A DNA stretch of 64,000 nt from UTCFX2 sp963788305. GTDB taxonomy: Bacteria; Chloroflexota; Anaerolineae; Anaerolineales; UBA4823. The position numbers and the translations under genes were made by a program. Shown piece after piece: positions 1-8,183 of the stretch. The stretch lies in contig CAWBGK010000020.1 of NCBI GenBank assembly GCA_963788305.1, forward strand, positions 1 through 64,000, written 5' to 3'. How positions within the stretch are numbered: position 1 is the first letter of the stretch; every line of letters starts with the position of its first letter. Below the pieces are notes generated by a model that made no database searches, was not told the DNA's origin, and worked only from the letters and a program-made list of their open reading frames with translations.

Positions 1-16
1 ATGTGGAAGGTTAGCT

Positions 17-676
17 ATGACAACCAAAGTACTGACCTGGCTCGATGAACGTCTCGGATTGCAAACGATCTATGACACTGTGTTGGACCGCAAGGTCCCG
101 AAAGTAAATTGGTGGTTCACCCTGGGGAGCGCCAGCGCGATCCTGTTTGCGTTCCAGGGAATCACCGGGATGTTCCTGACCATTTACTATGTTCCATCCC
201 CAGACCAGGCTTACGACAGCATCCAATATATTATGAACGGCGTAACATTTGGTTGGCTGATCCGCGGCATCCATCACTGGGGTGCATCGCTGATGGTGAT
301 CGTCGTTTTTATCCACATGCTGCGTACTTTTTATTATGCAGCATATAAATACCCACGCGAGTTCACCTGGATCACAGGTGTTGTCCTGCTTTTTGCAACC
401 CTTGGGATGGGTTTTACCGGATATCTCCTGCCCTGGAACCAGCGTGCGTATTGGGCAACGACTGTCGGAACCGAGATCGCCGGCACCGTCCCGCTGATCG
501 GCCCATTCCTTGCGAATGTGCTGCGTGGCGGTACCGGCTTGAGCGCAGTGACGCTGACCCGCTTCTTCTCCGCCCATATCTGGTTTCTGCCAGCATTGAT
601 CGGGGCGATGATCGGCGTGCACATCTATATGGTTATCCGACTGGGGATATCGCATATCCCAGACCTGGATGAATAA
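17..676 (+). CDS. petB: Cytochrome b6-type N-terminal half of cytochrome b (quinol oxidising complex)
   Basis: This 219-residue membrane protein is the haem b-carrying half of a cytochrome bc/b6f-type complex, which oxidises quinol in the cell membrane. His86 (in the HHW motif), His100, His187 and His202 have the b6 spacing: 13 residues between the first pair and 14 between the second, where bc1-type cytochrome b has 13 in both. Residue 35 is Thr, not the Cys that holds the extra haem in b6f complexes, so that haem is probably absent. The partner subunit IV-like gene starts 18 bases downstream. A TAG at 12-14 could be the end of an upstream gene of the same operon, perhaps a Rieske protein, but this is a guess. 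Identification of the family is firm; the exact complex type is inferred. Confidence 0.93.
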   Translation: MTTKVLTWLDERLGLQTIYDTVLDRKVPKVNWWFTLGSASAILFAFQGITGMFLTIYYVPSPDQAYDSIQYIMNGVTFGWLIRGIHHWGASLMVIVVFIHMLRTFYYAAYKYPREFTWITGVVLLFATLGMGFTGYLLPWNQRAYWATTVGTEIAGTVPLIGPFLANVLRGGTGLSAVTLTRFFSAHIWFLPALIGAMIGVHIYMVIRLGISHIPDLDE

Positions 677-694
677 GGGGAGAGGAGCATCGCT

Positions 695-1945
695 GTGAAC
701 GAAGAGCAGAAGCAAAGTTACCTGGATAAGCATAAAATAGCCAAGGAAAAAGGCGAAAAGTTTTTCCCAGATGTTATTTACAAAGATTTGCTCGTCTCCT
801 TCGCCTTCTTTGTCATCCTGGTGATGCTGGCGACTTTCGTTGGGGTTGCAAATGAGCCGAAGGCGGATCCCAGCGACAGCAGCTACATCCCTCGCCCGGA
901 ATGGTATTTTTTATTCCTTTTCGAGATGTTAAAGTTTTTCCCCGGGGCGGTCGAGTGGATCGGCACATTTCTCATCCCCACCCTCGCAGTGCTGCTGCTG
1001 ATCCTGCTTCCTTTCATCGACCGCAGCCCTGACCGTCATATCAGCAAGCGTAAACTTCCGGTTGCAATCATGGCTGCAGTGGTGCTGGGCATGGTCGGGC
1101 TCACCATCCGGGCAGTGGCCACGACACCCCCACAAGAAGAGACCGCCAGCGCTGCAGCCTCGCTGAGTGAGAGTATCCTGATTGGACAGGACCTTTATTC
1201 CATCCACTGCGTGGAGTGTCATGGAGCTGATGGCGAAGGTGGGGAAATTAAGGGTGTCGAAGGGCTGGAAGGATATATCATGAAGCCGATCTCCTCTCAG
1301 GACGAGATGTACACCCGATCCGACCAGACCTTCTTTGACGTGATCAATTATGGCCAACCGAGCCTGGGAATGCCGCCTTTCGGCAAAGCCTACAGCGGCG
1401 AATTAGGGGTCGGTGATATCGAAGCGGTCGTGGATTTCATGCGCTACACCTGGGATGACCGGGCAGAGCTCCCCCAGGAAGTTGTACAGGCTTCGGCGCT
1501 TCCGGCGCTCGGTGAAAATGAAGTCCCTTCTTATGATGTCCATGTTGAACCGCTGGTCAAACGGTACTGTGTATCCTGCCACCGGCCTGGCAAAAAGAAC
1601 AACAACAACTTGATGCGCACTTATGAAGAGATCATGACCACGGGCGACAATACTCCCAACGTGATCCCCGGCGACCTGAACAGCAATCTGATCCGGATGA
1701 TCAACCGGGAAGAGATCGAAGCCGGCGGACCGATGCCGCCAACCAAAGCCCTCAAGCCGGAGGTCATCGATATCTTCACCCGCTGGGTTGCCGGCGGTGC
1801 TCTAAAGACCTCAGAAGAAGCAGCAGCTGCATCACCCGGAGCGGTCCCCCCGCCAGGTGCTGTGTTAACAATCACTTTGACTGCTCCCCTTACTTCCCCG
1901 ATAACTGCAACACTCTCTTCGCCTGGGTCGACGCCGATTCCTTGA
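695..1945 (+). CDS. Subunit IV-like cytochrome b C-terminal half fused to a diheme cytochrome c
   Basis: The first 145 or so residues match the C-terminal half of cytochrome b (subunit IV). They have three membrane spans near residues 34-52, 91-109 and 122-142, and the PEWYFL quinol-site motif at 68-73. After a short Ala-rich linker comes a cytochrome c domain with CVECH at 172-176 and a candidate axial Met in LGMPP near 225. A second haem site, CVSCH, lies at 292-296 and its possible axial Met is in the later GPMPP motif. The tail is Pro/Ser/Thr-rich. The fusion would carry electrons from the b haems to c haems within one polypeptide, doing the work of a separate cytochrome c1/f. The start is GTG at 695, preceded by the purine-rich AGGGGAGAGGAG. 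It forms an operon with the petB-like gene. Confidence 0.9.
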   Translation: MNEEQKQSYLDKHKIAKEKGEKFFPDVIYKDLLVSFAFFVILVMLATFVGVANEPKADPSDSSYIPRPEWYFLFLFEMLKFFPGAVEWIGTFLIPTLAVLLLILLPFIDRSPDRHISKRKLPVAIMAAVVLGMVGLTIRAVATTPPQEETASAAASLSESILIGQDLYSIHCVECHGADGEGGEIKGVEGLEGYIMKPISSQDEMYTRSDQTFFDVINYGQPSLGMPPFGKAYSGELGVGDIEAVVDFMRYTWDDRAELPQEVVQASALPALGENEVPSYDVHVEPLVKRYCVSCHRPGKKNNNNLMRTYEEIMTTGDNTPNVIPGDLNSNLIRMINREEIEAGGPMPPTKALKPEVIDIFTRWVAGGALKTSEEAAAASPGAVPPPGAVLTITLTAPLTSPITATLSSPGSTPIP

Positions 1946-1991
1946 TCTGCTGCATCGTCGCCCTTTTTACGTCTTCAATTACTTCTGCAAG

Positions 1992-2024
1992 AAAAAAGCC
2001 CTCCTGGTATCAGGAGGGCTTTTT
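1992..2024. terminator. Bidirectional rho-independent terminator
   Basis: AAAAAGCCCTCCTG, a TAT loop and CAGGAGGGCTTTTT form a perfect hairpin flanked by A and T runs on both sides. It lies between the convergent cytochrome and icd genes, so it can stop transcription from either side. Confidence 0.9.
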
Positions 2025-2060
2025 CATTGGGAAATGTGTCGGTCGCTTTAATATTGGTCG

Positions 2061-3362
2061 TTAGCTCATCTTAGCGATGACAGCATCGCCGAACTCGGAG
2101 CATTTCAGCAATGTCGCCTGGTCCATCAGACGGTGAAAATCATAGGTAACGGTCTTAGCAGTAATCGCCCCATCCATCCCTTTAATCACCAGGTCGGCCG
2201 CTTCGTCCCAGCCCATGTAGCGAAGCATCATCTCTCCTGATAATATTACCGAACCCGGGTTTACCATATCTTTGTCCGCATATTTGGGCGCGGTCCCATG
2301 GGTGGCTTCAAACACCGCATGACCGGTCGTGTAGTTGATGTTGCCGCCCGGCGCGATCCCAATCCCGCCCACCTGGGCTGCCAGAGCGTCGGAGAGGTAA
2401 TCGCCGTTCAGGTTCATGGTCGCCAGCACGTCAAATTCGCGTGCCCGGGTGATCGTCTGCTGAAAAACGATATCCGCAATGACGTCTTTAATCAGAAGCC
2501 GACCGCTTTTAAGCGCAGCATCCTGTTCGGCGTTGGCAGCATCTTCACCTTTTTCAGCCTTTGTCCGCTCCCACTGATTCCAGGTATAGACTTGATCGCC
2601 GAACTCCTTCTCGGCAATCTCGTAGCCCCAAATCCGAAATGCACCTTCTGTGAACTTCATGATATTTCCTTTATGCACCAGTGTCACATTTCGGCGGTGA
2701 TGATCTAAAGCCCAACGGATGGCTGCTCGAACCAGGCGTGCCGTACCTTCAGCTGAAACCGGCTTGATCCCAATCCCTGCGGTATCCGGAAACCGTATTT
2801 TAGAATACTCCTGGGGAAAAGTTTGTTTCAGCAGTGCCTTGAATTGCGTGTTTTCCGGCGTGCCGTTTTCAAACTCGATTCCAGTGTAGATGTCCTCCGT
2901 GTTCTCACGAAAGACGACCATATCGACATACTCAGGATTTTTTACTGGTGAAGGGACCCCGCGGAAGTAGCGCACCGGCCTCTGGCACACATAAAGGTCC
3001 AGCGCCTTTCTTAGGGCAACATTCAATGAGCGAATCCCGCCCCCAATTGGGGTGGTCAGCGGGCCTTTAATCCCGACCAGGAATTCCTTGAATGCCTGCA
3101 CAGTCTCTTCTGGTAGCCAGGAGCCATAATTCTGGAAAGCCTTCTCCCCGGCATAGACCTCCATCCATTGGATCGAGCGCTCTCCTCGGTAGGCTTTTTG
3201 GACTGCGGCATCCAGAACCCGAACAGACGCCCTCCAGATATCCCGCCCGGTGCCGTCACCCTCGACAAACGGGATCACTGGGTGATTGGGGACCTTTAGC
3301 TCGCCTGCTGATATCGTGATCTTCTCTCCGTTTTTGGGGACTTTTACAAATTGGTAATCCAT
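2061..3362 (-). CDS. icd: NADP-dependent isocitrate dehydrogenase
   Basis: This enzyme oxidises and decarboxylates isocitrate to 2-oxoglutarate in the TCA cycle. The 433-residue length is near that of E. coli Icd. Visible family motifs are VEGDGTGRDIW near residue 34, the substrate-binding IRSLNVALRK (E. coli Ser113 region), FRENTEDIYTGIE and HGTAPKYADKDMVNPGS. The Lys-Tyr pair in HGTAPKY is the NADP-specific signature (E. coli Lys344-Tyr345). The ATG at 3362 lies 88 bases downstream of a TGCTATAAT promoter box, and the reading frame of a decayed transposase overlaps the start. Translation ends before the shared terminator at 1992-2024. Confidence 0.95.
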   Translation of the reverse strand: MDYQFVKVPKNGEKITISAGELKVPNHPVIPFVEGDGTGRDIWRASVRVLDAAVQKAYRGERSIQWMEVYAGEKAFQNYGSWLPEETVQAFKEFLVGIKGPLTTPIGGGIRSLNVALRKALDLYVCQRPVRYFRGVPSPVKNPEYVDMVVFRENTEDIYTGIEFENGTPENTQFKALLKQTFPQEYSKIRFPDTAGIGIKPVSAEGTARLVRAAIRWALDHHRRNVTLVHKGNIMKFTEGAFRIWGYEIAEKEFGDQVYTWNQWERTKAEKGEDAANAEQDAALKSGRLLIKDVIADIVFQQTITRAREFDVLATMNLNGDYLSDALAAQVGGIGIAPGGNINYTTGHAVFEATHGTAPKYADKDMVNPGSVILSGEMMLRYMGWDEAADLVIKGMDGAITAKTVTYDFHRLMDQATLLKCSEFGDAVIAKMS

Positions 3363-4495
3363 AATTGCTCTTCTCCGTCATCAAAATAAATCCAAAAATT
3401 TCCTGCAAAGGCGAATCCATATGCACTTTGCATGCTCACCTTTAGATGCATTATAGCAAACAAAGGTGACGGTAATCCCCTTACCTGAACTGTGTCATTG
3501 CTAACGGTGCGTATATGTTTGAAGCAGAAGAAGTCTTCTGGTTGGCGGTGCATTGGCCAAGGCAGGTAAGCTGTTTCAGGCTGCGCCGGCTCTACCCGGA
3601 AGCGCTGGTTGAATTTGGGTAAGTAATGGATCAGCACCTGATTGGCTTGTTCTTGGTTGCATGCTCCGGCTTTGCGCAGGGCTTTTACCAGACGGTCCTG
3701 GAGGGTACCCCACAGCCGTTCTACTCGGCCCTTGGCCTGGGGGCTGCGAGCAGCGATCAACTCGATCCCTAATTCGTCCGCCAGCCTGCCAAACTGGCTC
3801 TTGGGCTCTTCCCCGTCTAGTTCCTGCTCGATGGTTGCCTTCGCTGAGCTCTGGAAGATCGAATGACGGTCGGCGTAGATCGCCGCCGGGATGCCTTGTT
3901 GTTGGCAAATGCTCCGCAGCCCAAGAAAATACCCCGCCGCATCTTCTTGTTCACGAAACACTGCTCCCAGTAACTCACCGGTGGCATCATCGATGTAGCC
4001 GATCAGGGTCAGGTATGGCCCACGACCTTCCAGCCAGTCATGCCGGCTGCCATCGGTCTGCAGCAGCATCCCGACCTTTTCCTTGCGCTCCCTCCAGCTC
4101 CGGTGGCGTGGCGCTCGTCGCTTGCGCGGGCTTTTTTGCCCTGCTTCCCGCCGGATGCGACGTACGGTGCAGCGTGAAAGAACCAGCTCGTGCTCTTCTG
4201 CCAATTCTTCCGTGAAGTGGCTGTCGTTGTAATCTCGATACTCCTTTTCCGACAGCTCCTGGATTTTCTTGCGCACCTCTTCGCCCACCCGGTTATGCGG
4301 TGCTCGGCCGCGGTTCCCGTGAGCCAGCCCCGTTGCTCCTGCTCCGCGATACTTCACCATCAGCCTCCGTACTTGCCGCAGGGACAAACCCAATCGCTGG
4401 GCGGCTTCTCGGCCGCTCAGTTTCTTCTCTTCGACTTGCTGTAGCACATACACTCGCTTGATTTCGTCCATGCTCAATGTCACTCTTTCGCTCAT
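3344..4495 (-). CDS. DDE transposase of an ISNCY/IS1202-like element, C-terminus replaced by chromosomal sequence
   Basis: The 383-residue frame starts with a helix-turn-helix (SGREAAQRLGLSLRQVRRLM near residues 27-46). It continues into an RNase H-like integrase core with the acidic residues in LLQTDGSRHDW, IYADRHSIF and AKGRVERLWGT. This is the layout of ISNCY-family (IS1202 group) transposases. Up to about VSNDTVQVRG (near 3490) it looks like the family. After that the residues no longer fit and the DNA is the icd promoter and leader, so the 3' end of the element has been lost and translation runs on into icd. It is probably inactive. The upstream side carries three repeated TGTCA...CGCT motifs typical of a transposase-binding end. 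Confidence 0.8.
   Translation of the reverse strand: MSERVTLSMDEIKRVYVLQQVEEKKLSGREAAQRLGLSLRQVRRLMVKYRGAGATGLAHGNRGRAPHNRVGEEVRKKIQELSEKEYRDYNDSHFTEELAEEHELVLSRCTVRRIRREAGQKSPRKRRAPRHRSWRERKEKVGMLLQTDGSRHDWLEGRGPYLTLIGYIDDATGELLGAVFREQEDAAGYFLGLRSICQQQGIPAAIYADRHSIFQSSAKATIEQELDGEEPKSQFGRLADELGIELIAARSPQAKGRVERLWGTLQDRLVKALRKAGACNQEQANQVLIHYLPKFNQRFRVEPAQPETAYLPWPMHRQPEDFFCFKHIRTVSNDTVQVRGLPSPLFAIMHLKVSMQSAYGFAFAGNFWIYFDDGEEQLWITNL
3450..3458 (-). promoter_or_regulatory. Extended -10 promoter box for icd
   Basis: On the minus strand the bases read TGCTATAAT, an ideal extended -10 element, 88 bases upstream of the icd ATG. No good -35 is seen at the usual distance. The box lies in the C-terminal stretch of the truncated transposase frame, so the IS remnant ends right against the icd promoter. 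Confidence 0.65.
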
Positions 4496-4550
4496 AGGGT
4501 GACATTTTTGCTGATCAGTTACCTGGTGTCAATTTCGCTGAACAATAACA
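3485..4550 (-). mobile_element. Left-truncated insertion sequence remnant (ISNCY/IS1202-like)
   Basis: The element spans the transposase from its promoter-side end, near the AACAATAAC tip at about 4549, to the point near 3490 where transposase similarity stops. The matching inverted end is not found to the left, which supports loss of that end. Both boundaries are estimates. Confidence 0.55.
4478..4549 (+). repeat. Three imperfect direct repeats at the IS end (candidate transposase-binding sites)
   Basis: Related units begin at 4478 (TGTCACTCTTTCGCTCATA), 4500 (TGACATTTTTGCTGATCAG) and 4527 (TGTCAATTTCGCTGAACAAT). They share TGtCA...TTtcGCT and are spaced 22 and 27 bases apart. The first overlaps the transposase start codon, so bound transposase could also repress its own expression. 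The function is inferred. Confidence 0.5.
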
Positions 4551-4957
4551 CGGGTGAAAATCCGCCTTGTAAAAGTCGAATAGAGGTGCTAAACTTTAAG
4601 CCCAAGTGTTATGAGTACCTTGTCTGATCAATCGCCAGGCCTGTTCGACCAGGTTTGGATCATAATCGGGTCATGGCGGCGGGGTGGTTTTCCCCGCCAC
4701 ACAAATGCGCCCAGACGTACGTTGGATTTCGATCCGCCGGATAAAACGGGATAACTATCTGAACGTTTTTACGTTCGTTTAACTTCCCGGAAAGCCTGGT
4801 GGATCCAAGCGGCTTTTCGGGAAGTTTTTTATCTGTATCAAGGAAGAAAACGATGAACGAAGAGAAATCGAACGACGGCGACCCTTTGAGTAAGCCGAGC
4901 AAACCACCCTGACTCCTATAATCCACCAGGGCAGTTGCCCTTATAAAGGAGCGAACA
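4550..4957. other. Intergenic region with hairpins upstream of corA
   Basis: No convincing long gene lies here. Visible elements are a GC hairpin at 4678-4698 (GGCGGGG/CCCCGCC), a GAACG...CGTTC inverted repeat at 4761-4776 and a strong terminator at 4781-4830. A 19-codon ORF at 4853-4912 (MNEEKSNDGDPLSKPSKPP) has an AAGGAAG ribosome-binding site. A TATAAT at 4917-4922 and a hairpin AGGGCA-GT-TGCCCT at 4928-4941 sit just before the AAAGGAG ribosome-binding site of corA. The order terminator, short ORF, hairpin resembles a leader for a regulated metal transporter. That reading is inference. Confidence 0.5.
4781..4830 (+). terminator. Strong rho-independent terminator upstream of corA
   Basis: AACTTCCCGGAAAGCC and GGCTTTTCGGGAAGTT pair over 16 positions with one wobble, followed by TTTTTAT. 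No gene ends just before it, so it either stops an unrecognised transcript from 4550-4780 or attenuates a long corA leader. Confidence 0.75.
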
Positions 4958-5887
4958 ATGATCGAAATCTTCAAAAGCGAAGCGAATGAGCTGAAAAGGC
5001 TTGCAACCCCGGTTACCGGCTCCTGGATCAATCTGACCAACCCCACCCCTGAGGAAATCGCTCAAATCAGCGCCCTGGGGATACCCTCCGATTACTTAAC
5101 CTATCCGCTCGACCTTGACGAACGCGCCCGGACTGAGCGCGAAAACGGCGAGCTGCTCATCGTGCTCCGCATCCCATACTATCAGGGGGCTGCATCTGAT
5201 ATCCCTTATACTTCGATTCCCCTCGGAATTATCGTCAACGATCAATGGATCATTTCGGTCTGCAAGCTCGAGAATGAGATCGTCCGTGAAGTGATCGACC
5301 GCCGCATGAAAGACCTTGTCACAGCGAAGAGGCTGCGCTTTGTCCTTCGCATACTGCTGATCACAGCATCGCGGTACCTCCTCCACCTGCGGGAGATCAC
5401 CAAGCGGGTGGACATCCTCGAGGACGAGCTGCAGCAGTCCACTCGGAATAAAGAAGTCCTCGAGCTTTTAAAGTACCAGAAGAGCCTGACCTATTTTACA
5501 ACCGCGCTAAAATCCAACGAACTGATGATGGAACGGCTGCGCCGGAGCCGGTTATTTGAGACGTATCCGGAAGATGAGGATCTGCTCGAAGATGTCTTGA
5601 CCGAAAACCAGCAGGCGATTGAAATGACCAACATCACCAGCAACATTTTAAGCAGCATGATGGACGCCTTCGCCTCGATCATCTCAAACAATCTGAATGC
5701 TGTGATGAAATTCCTGGCTTCGATCACGATCTTGCTCAGCTTTCCGACGATGATCGCCAGTTTCTTCGGCATGAATGTCCACGTGCCGCTTGAAGAGAAT
5801 CTGTTTGCCTTTATCTTCATCATCGCCTTTGCGTTCATGATCGTCGGCGTTGTGGTTTACGTTTTTTGGAAGCGCGATTGGTTCTGA
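4958..5887 (+). CDS. corA: CorA-family magnesium/cobalt/nickel transporter
   Basis: CorA proteins are pentameric channels that take up Mg2+ (or Co2+/Ni2+) across the cell membrane. The 309-residue protein has the expected large acidic cytoplasmic domain, a long helix rich in charged residues, and two C-terminal membrane spans near residues 245-265 and 275-298. The selectivity motif GMN is seen in FFGMNVHVP just after the first span. The tail ends KRDWF, close to the usual basic end. The ATG at 4958 follows AAAGGAG at 4945-4951. It is convergent with rnhB. Confidence 0.93.
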   Translation: MIEIFKSEANELKRLATPVTGSWINLTNPTPEEIAQISALGIPSDYLTYPLDLDERARTERENGELLIVLRIPYYQGAASDIPYTSIPLGIIVNDQWIISVCKLENEIVREVIDRRMKDLVTAKRLRFVLRILLITASRYLLHLREITKRVDILEDELQQSTRNKEVLELLKYQKSLTYFTTALKSNELMMERLRRSRLFETYPEDEDLLEDVLTENQQAIEMTNITSNILSSMMDAFASIISNNLNAVMKFLASITILLSFPTMIASFFGMNVHVPLEENLFAFIFIIAFAFMIVGVVVYVFWKRDWF

Positions 5888-5911
5888 TTCATACAATCAA
5901 ACGACAAATCG

Positions 5912-5950
5912 GCCGCCGGGATGAGAACCTCATTTCTTGCGGCTTTTTAT
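5912..5950 (+). terminator. Probable corA terminator
   Basis: GCCGC (5912-5916) and GCGGC (5939-5943) enclose a smaller ATGAG/CTCAT stem and are followed by TTTTTATTT. It overlaps the last codons of the convergent rnhB gene. Confidence 0.5.
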
Positions 5951-6606
5951 TTAAATCGATCAACCAGTGGGTGGTGGAAATGAAAGCTCAGGCGGTGGAT
6001 CGGGCAGGGGCCAGTTTTCTCAAGGGCAGCCTGATGTTCCTTCGTCCCATAGCCCTTGTTCCGCGCAAATCCATAGCCGGGATAGCGAGCATCCAAATTG
6101 CGCATTTTGGCGTCTCTGGCAGTTTTTGCAAGGATCGATGCTGCCGCGATGGTCAGCGAGCGGGCGTCCCCTTTAATGATCGCTGTCTGTGGGATATCGA
6201 TATCGGGAAGTGCGATGTAATCCACCAGAAGGTGCTGCGGAGTCATCGAGAGCTGCTCGATCGCCCGTGAGACAGCCAGCCGGACGGCCGGGGCGATCCC
6301 TAACTCATCAATCTCCTGGCTTTCGGCGAAACCAACAGCACAGCCGACTGCAACTGCCATCAGGCAATCTCTCCAATATTCTCGTTCTCCGGGGGTCATC
6401 TGCTTGGAATCGCGCACTCCCACAAGCCGGTCCGCGATCAGCAGATCGGCAGGCAGGACCGCAACTGCTGCGGCAACCGGTCCTGCTAACGCGCCTCGGC
6501 CTGCTTCATCGACCCCCCCCACCCAATTCATGCCTGCAGACCAAAGTTCGGTTTCAAAGCTCAAATCTGGCCGCACAGGTACCAAGGCAGGGTCAAGTTT
6601 TCGCAT
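5947..6606 (-). CDS. rnhB: Ribonuclease HII
   Basis: RNase HII removes RNA from RNA-DNA hybrids, including single ribonucleotides in DNA. The 219-residue protein has GGVDEAGRGALAGPV with the catalytic Asp-Glu pair, VRDSKQMTP, a DYIALPD segment and IKGDARSLTIAAASILAKT with later catalytic Asp residues, all in the family order. The start overlaps the end of the upstream GT2 gene by 14 bases, so the two are translationally linked. It is the last gene of a leftward operon beginning at 8495. Confidence 0.95.
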   Translation of the reverse strand: MRKLDPALVPVRPDLSFETELWSAGMNWVGGVDEAGRGALAGPVAAAVAVLPADLLIADRLVGVRDSKQMTPGEREYWRDCLMAVAVGCAVGFAESQEIDELGIAPAVRLAVSRAIEQLSMTPQHLLVDYIALPDIDIPQTAIIKGDARSLTIAAASILAKTARDAKMRNLDARYPGYGFARNKGYGTKEHQAALEKTGPCPIHRLSFHFHHPLVDRFK

Positions 6607-7333
6607 TCAGACCCTTATAGAACCCTCTGCGGTCGTTGCGGCGGATGCTGAGAATATCAACGACCATCCGGAACGTGTCTTTTAAAATCGAAAGCTTGCT
6701 TTCAGGATCGAAAAACCAGGGAATAGGCAGCTCTTTTATCTTATATCCGCCTCGGCGGGCAAGATAAAGGATTTCGATATCAAAGGACCAGCCTGCTAAT
6801 GTCTGCTGGCTGAAAAGGACCTCTGCTGCACGGCTGCTGAAGCATTTAAATCCGCATTGGGTATCATTCAAACCTGGCAGCGCCATGATCCGGATAATCC
6901 AATTAATTACCCTGCCGCCAAGATGGCGGTAAAATGGCTCTCCGATTCGCCGGGAGCCAGGAGCTTCCCGCGAGGCAATCACAACATCATAACCTTCCAG
7001 CTTTGGAGGAAAAAAACGCGGGATTTCAGTCACCGGCATCGATAGGTCGGCATCGCACATCATGCGGTACTCCCCGCAGGCTTCGAGCATTCCGCGCTTG
7101 ACAGCCAGCCCTTTGCCGCGCAAGACTTCATGGATCGCCCTAAAACCGGGGGTTTGAGCTGCGAATTCCTGGCTGATCTCGAGCGTTCGATCCCGGCTGC
7201 CATTCTCCACAACAAGCACCTCAACAGAGATCGATTGCTGCTGGATAAAATCCCTGACCTGAGCCAGAGTTGCCGGCAAACGTTGTTCCTCATTATAGGC
7301 AGGGATTATGATCGATAAGGTTGGCGCGTCCAA
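6593..7333 (-). CDS. GT2 family glycosyltransferase, ALG5/dolichyl-phosphate glucosyltransferase-like
   Basis: The protein is a 246-residue GT-A fold enzyme of family 2. It starts with LSIIIPAYNEEQRLPATL, has MMCDADLSMPVTEIPRF as the metal/nucleotide-sugar DxD region, and NDTQCGFKCFSSRAAEVLF, a pattern typical of ALG5-like enzymes that load a sugar onto a polyprenyl phosphate. No C-terminal membrane spans are seen. The start is TTG at 7333. It overlaps rnhB and may share its transcript. The substrate is not known. Confidence 0.85.
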   Translation of the reverse strand: MDAPTLSIIIPAYNEEQRLPATLAQVRDFIQQQSISVEVLVVENGSRDRTLEISQEFAAQTPGFRAIHEVLRGKGLAVKRGMLEACGEYRMMCDADLSMPVTEIPRFFPPKLEGYDVVIASREAPGSRRIGEPFYRHLGGRVINWIIRIMALPGLNDTQCGFKCFSSRAAEVLFSQQTLAGWSFDIEILYLARRGGYKIKELPIPWFFDPESKLSILKDTFRMVVDILSIRRNDRRGFYKGLNAKT

Positions 7334-7349
7334 CGATCCGTCCCTTGGT

Positions 7350-8183
7350 TCATGTGATGATCACGACGACGATCACCAGCAAGAGCAGAATGATCAAGTT
7401 CGCAACCAGCAAGATCGCTAACAGGGTCCACTGCCGGCGTGAAAATGGCAGCTTGCTTGAAAGACTTTGAATAAATCCAGGTTCCGCGCTGCTGATCTGC
7501 GTAATCCGCGATGGCTCAGCTGGTTTCTTGGGCGCTGGCAGCTCGCTCATCGAATATTGATCGTGAATCTCGCCGGAAGGAAAAAGCAGCTCTTGCGTTG
7601 TAACACCCAACAGCGCTGTCACTATTTGCTCAATAGTATTCGCATCAAGCAAGCCAGGAGCGGTCCAGATGGAATTGATGAACCGCTCAAGCCCATCAAT
7701 CAGCACAATCCTGACAGCTGGCTTTTCGGTCTGAACATGCGCGCCTGGATCCGAAAAATACAGGACCGTTTCAACTTGCGGGCATTGAATCCCCTGCCTG
7801 TTCAGTACTTCTTTTAATACAGCTGTTTTTCTAAGAGAAGATGGGATCGGATTAGGCCGAATTGGCCTGAAGCCCCCGGTCTTGCCATCCAAACCTGCCC
7901 AGCTGCTTTCACGGGCATGAAAAACACCTTTTTCATTGGAGTGAAAAATAACCCAAATCCCTGCAGGACCAACCAGGATATATGGGATCGGTTCATCCAC
8001 CCCATCCAACCGAACCTCACAGAGCAGTGTGAAACGATGATCAAGCACACGATTCAACGCCTCTGCAAATTCCTCCTGCACAGGCGATCTCTTCATTGAG
8101 GATCCGAGCTTTTGAATGACTTCTATACTGGAGCTGGTTTTTTGATGCTCCAGTTTTTGTTGACCGTATGTATAGACTTTCAT
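7350..8183 (-). CDS. NERD-like domain protein with C-terminal membrane anchor
   Basis: This 277-residue protein has an N-terminal helical region, then a segment near residues 45-170 that resembles nuclease-related (NERD) domains. The likeness rests on EEFAEALNRVLDHRFTLLCE, a strand YILVGPAGIWVI and a later TVLYFSDPGAHV. A Pro/Ser-rich linker is followed by one very hydrophobic span at the C-terminus (about residues 250-275), so the domain would face the cytoplasm on a membrane tail. The clear catalytic Asp/Glu-x-Lys signature of active nucleases is not obvious. Its ATG directly abuts the stop of the 103-residue gene upstream. The role is unknown, and the NERD assignment is moderate. Confidence 0.65.
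   Translation of the reverse strand: MKVYTYGQQKLEHQKTSSSIEVIQKLGSSMKRSPVQEEFAEALNRVLDHRFTLLCEVRLDGVDEPIPYILVGPAGIWVIFHSNEKGVFHARESSWAGLDGKTGGFRPIRPNPIPSSLRKTAVLKEVLNRQGIQCPQVETVLYFSDPGAHVQTEKPAVRIVLIDGLERFINSIWTAPGLLDANTIEQIVTALLGVTTQELLFPSGEIHDQYSMSELPAPKKPAEPSRITQISSAEPGFIQSLSSKLPFSRRQWTLLAILLVANLIILLLLVIVVVIIT

Noticed and set aside
4853..4912. 19-codon ORF before corA as an independent gene
   Set aside because: Too short to support; it is reported only as part of a possible leader.
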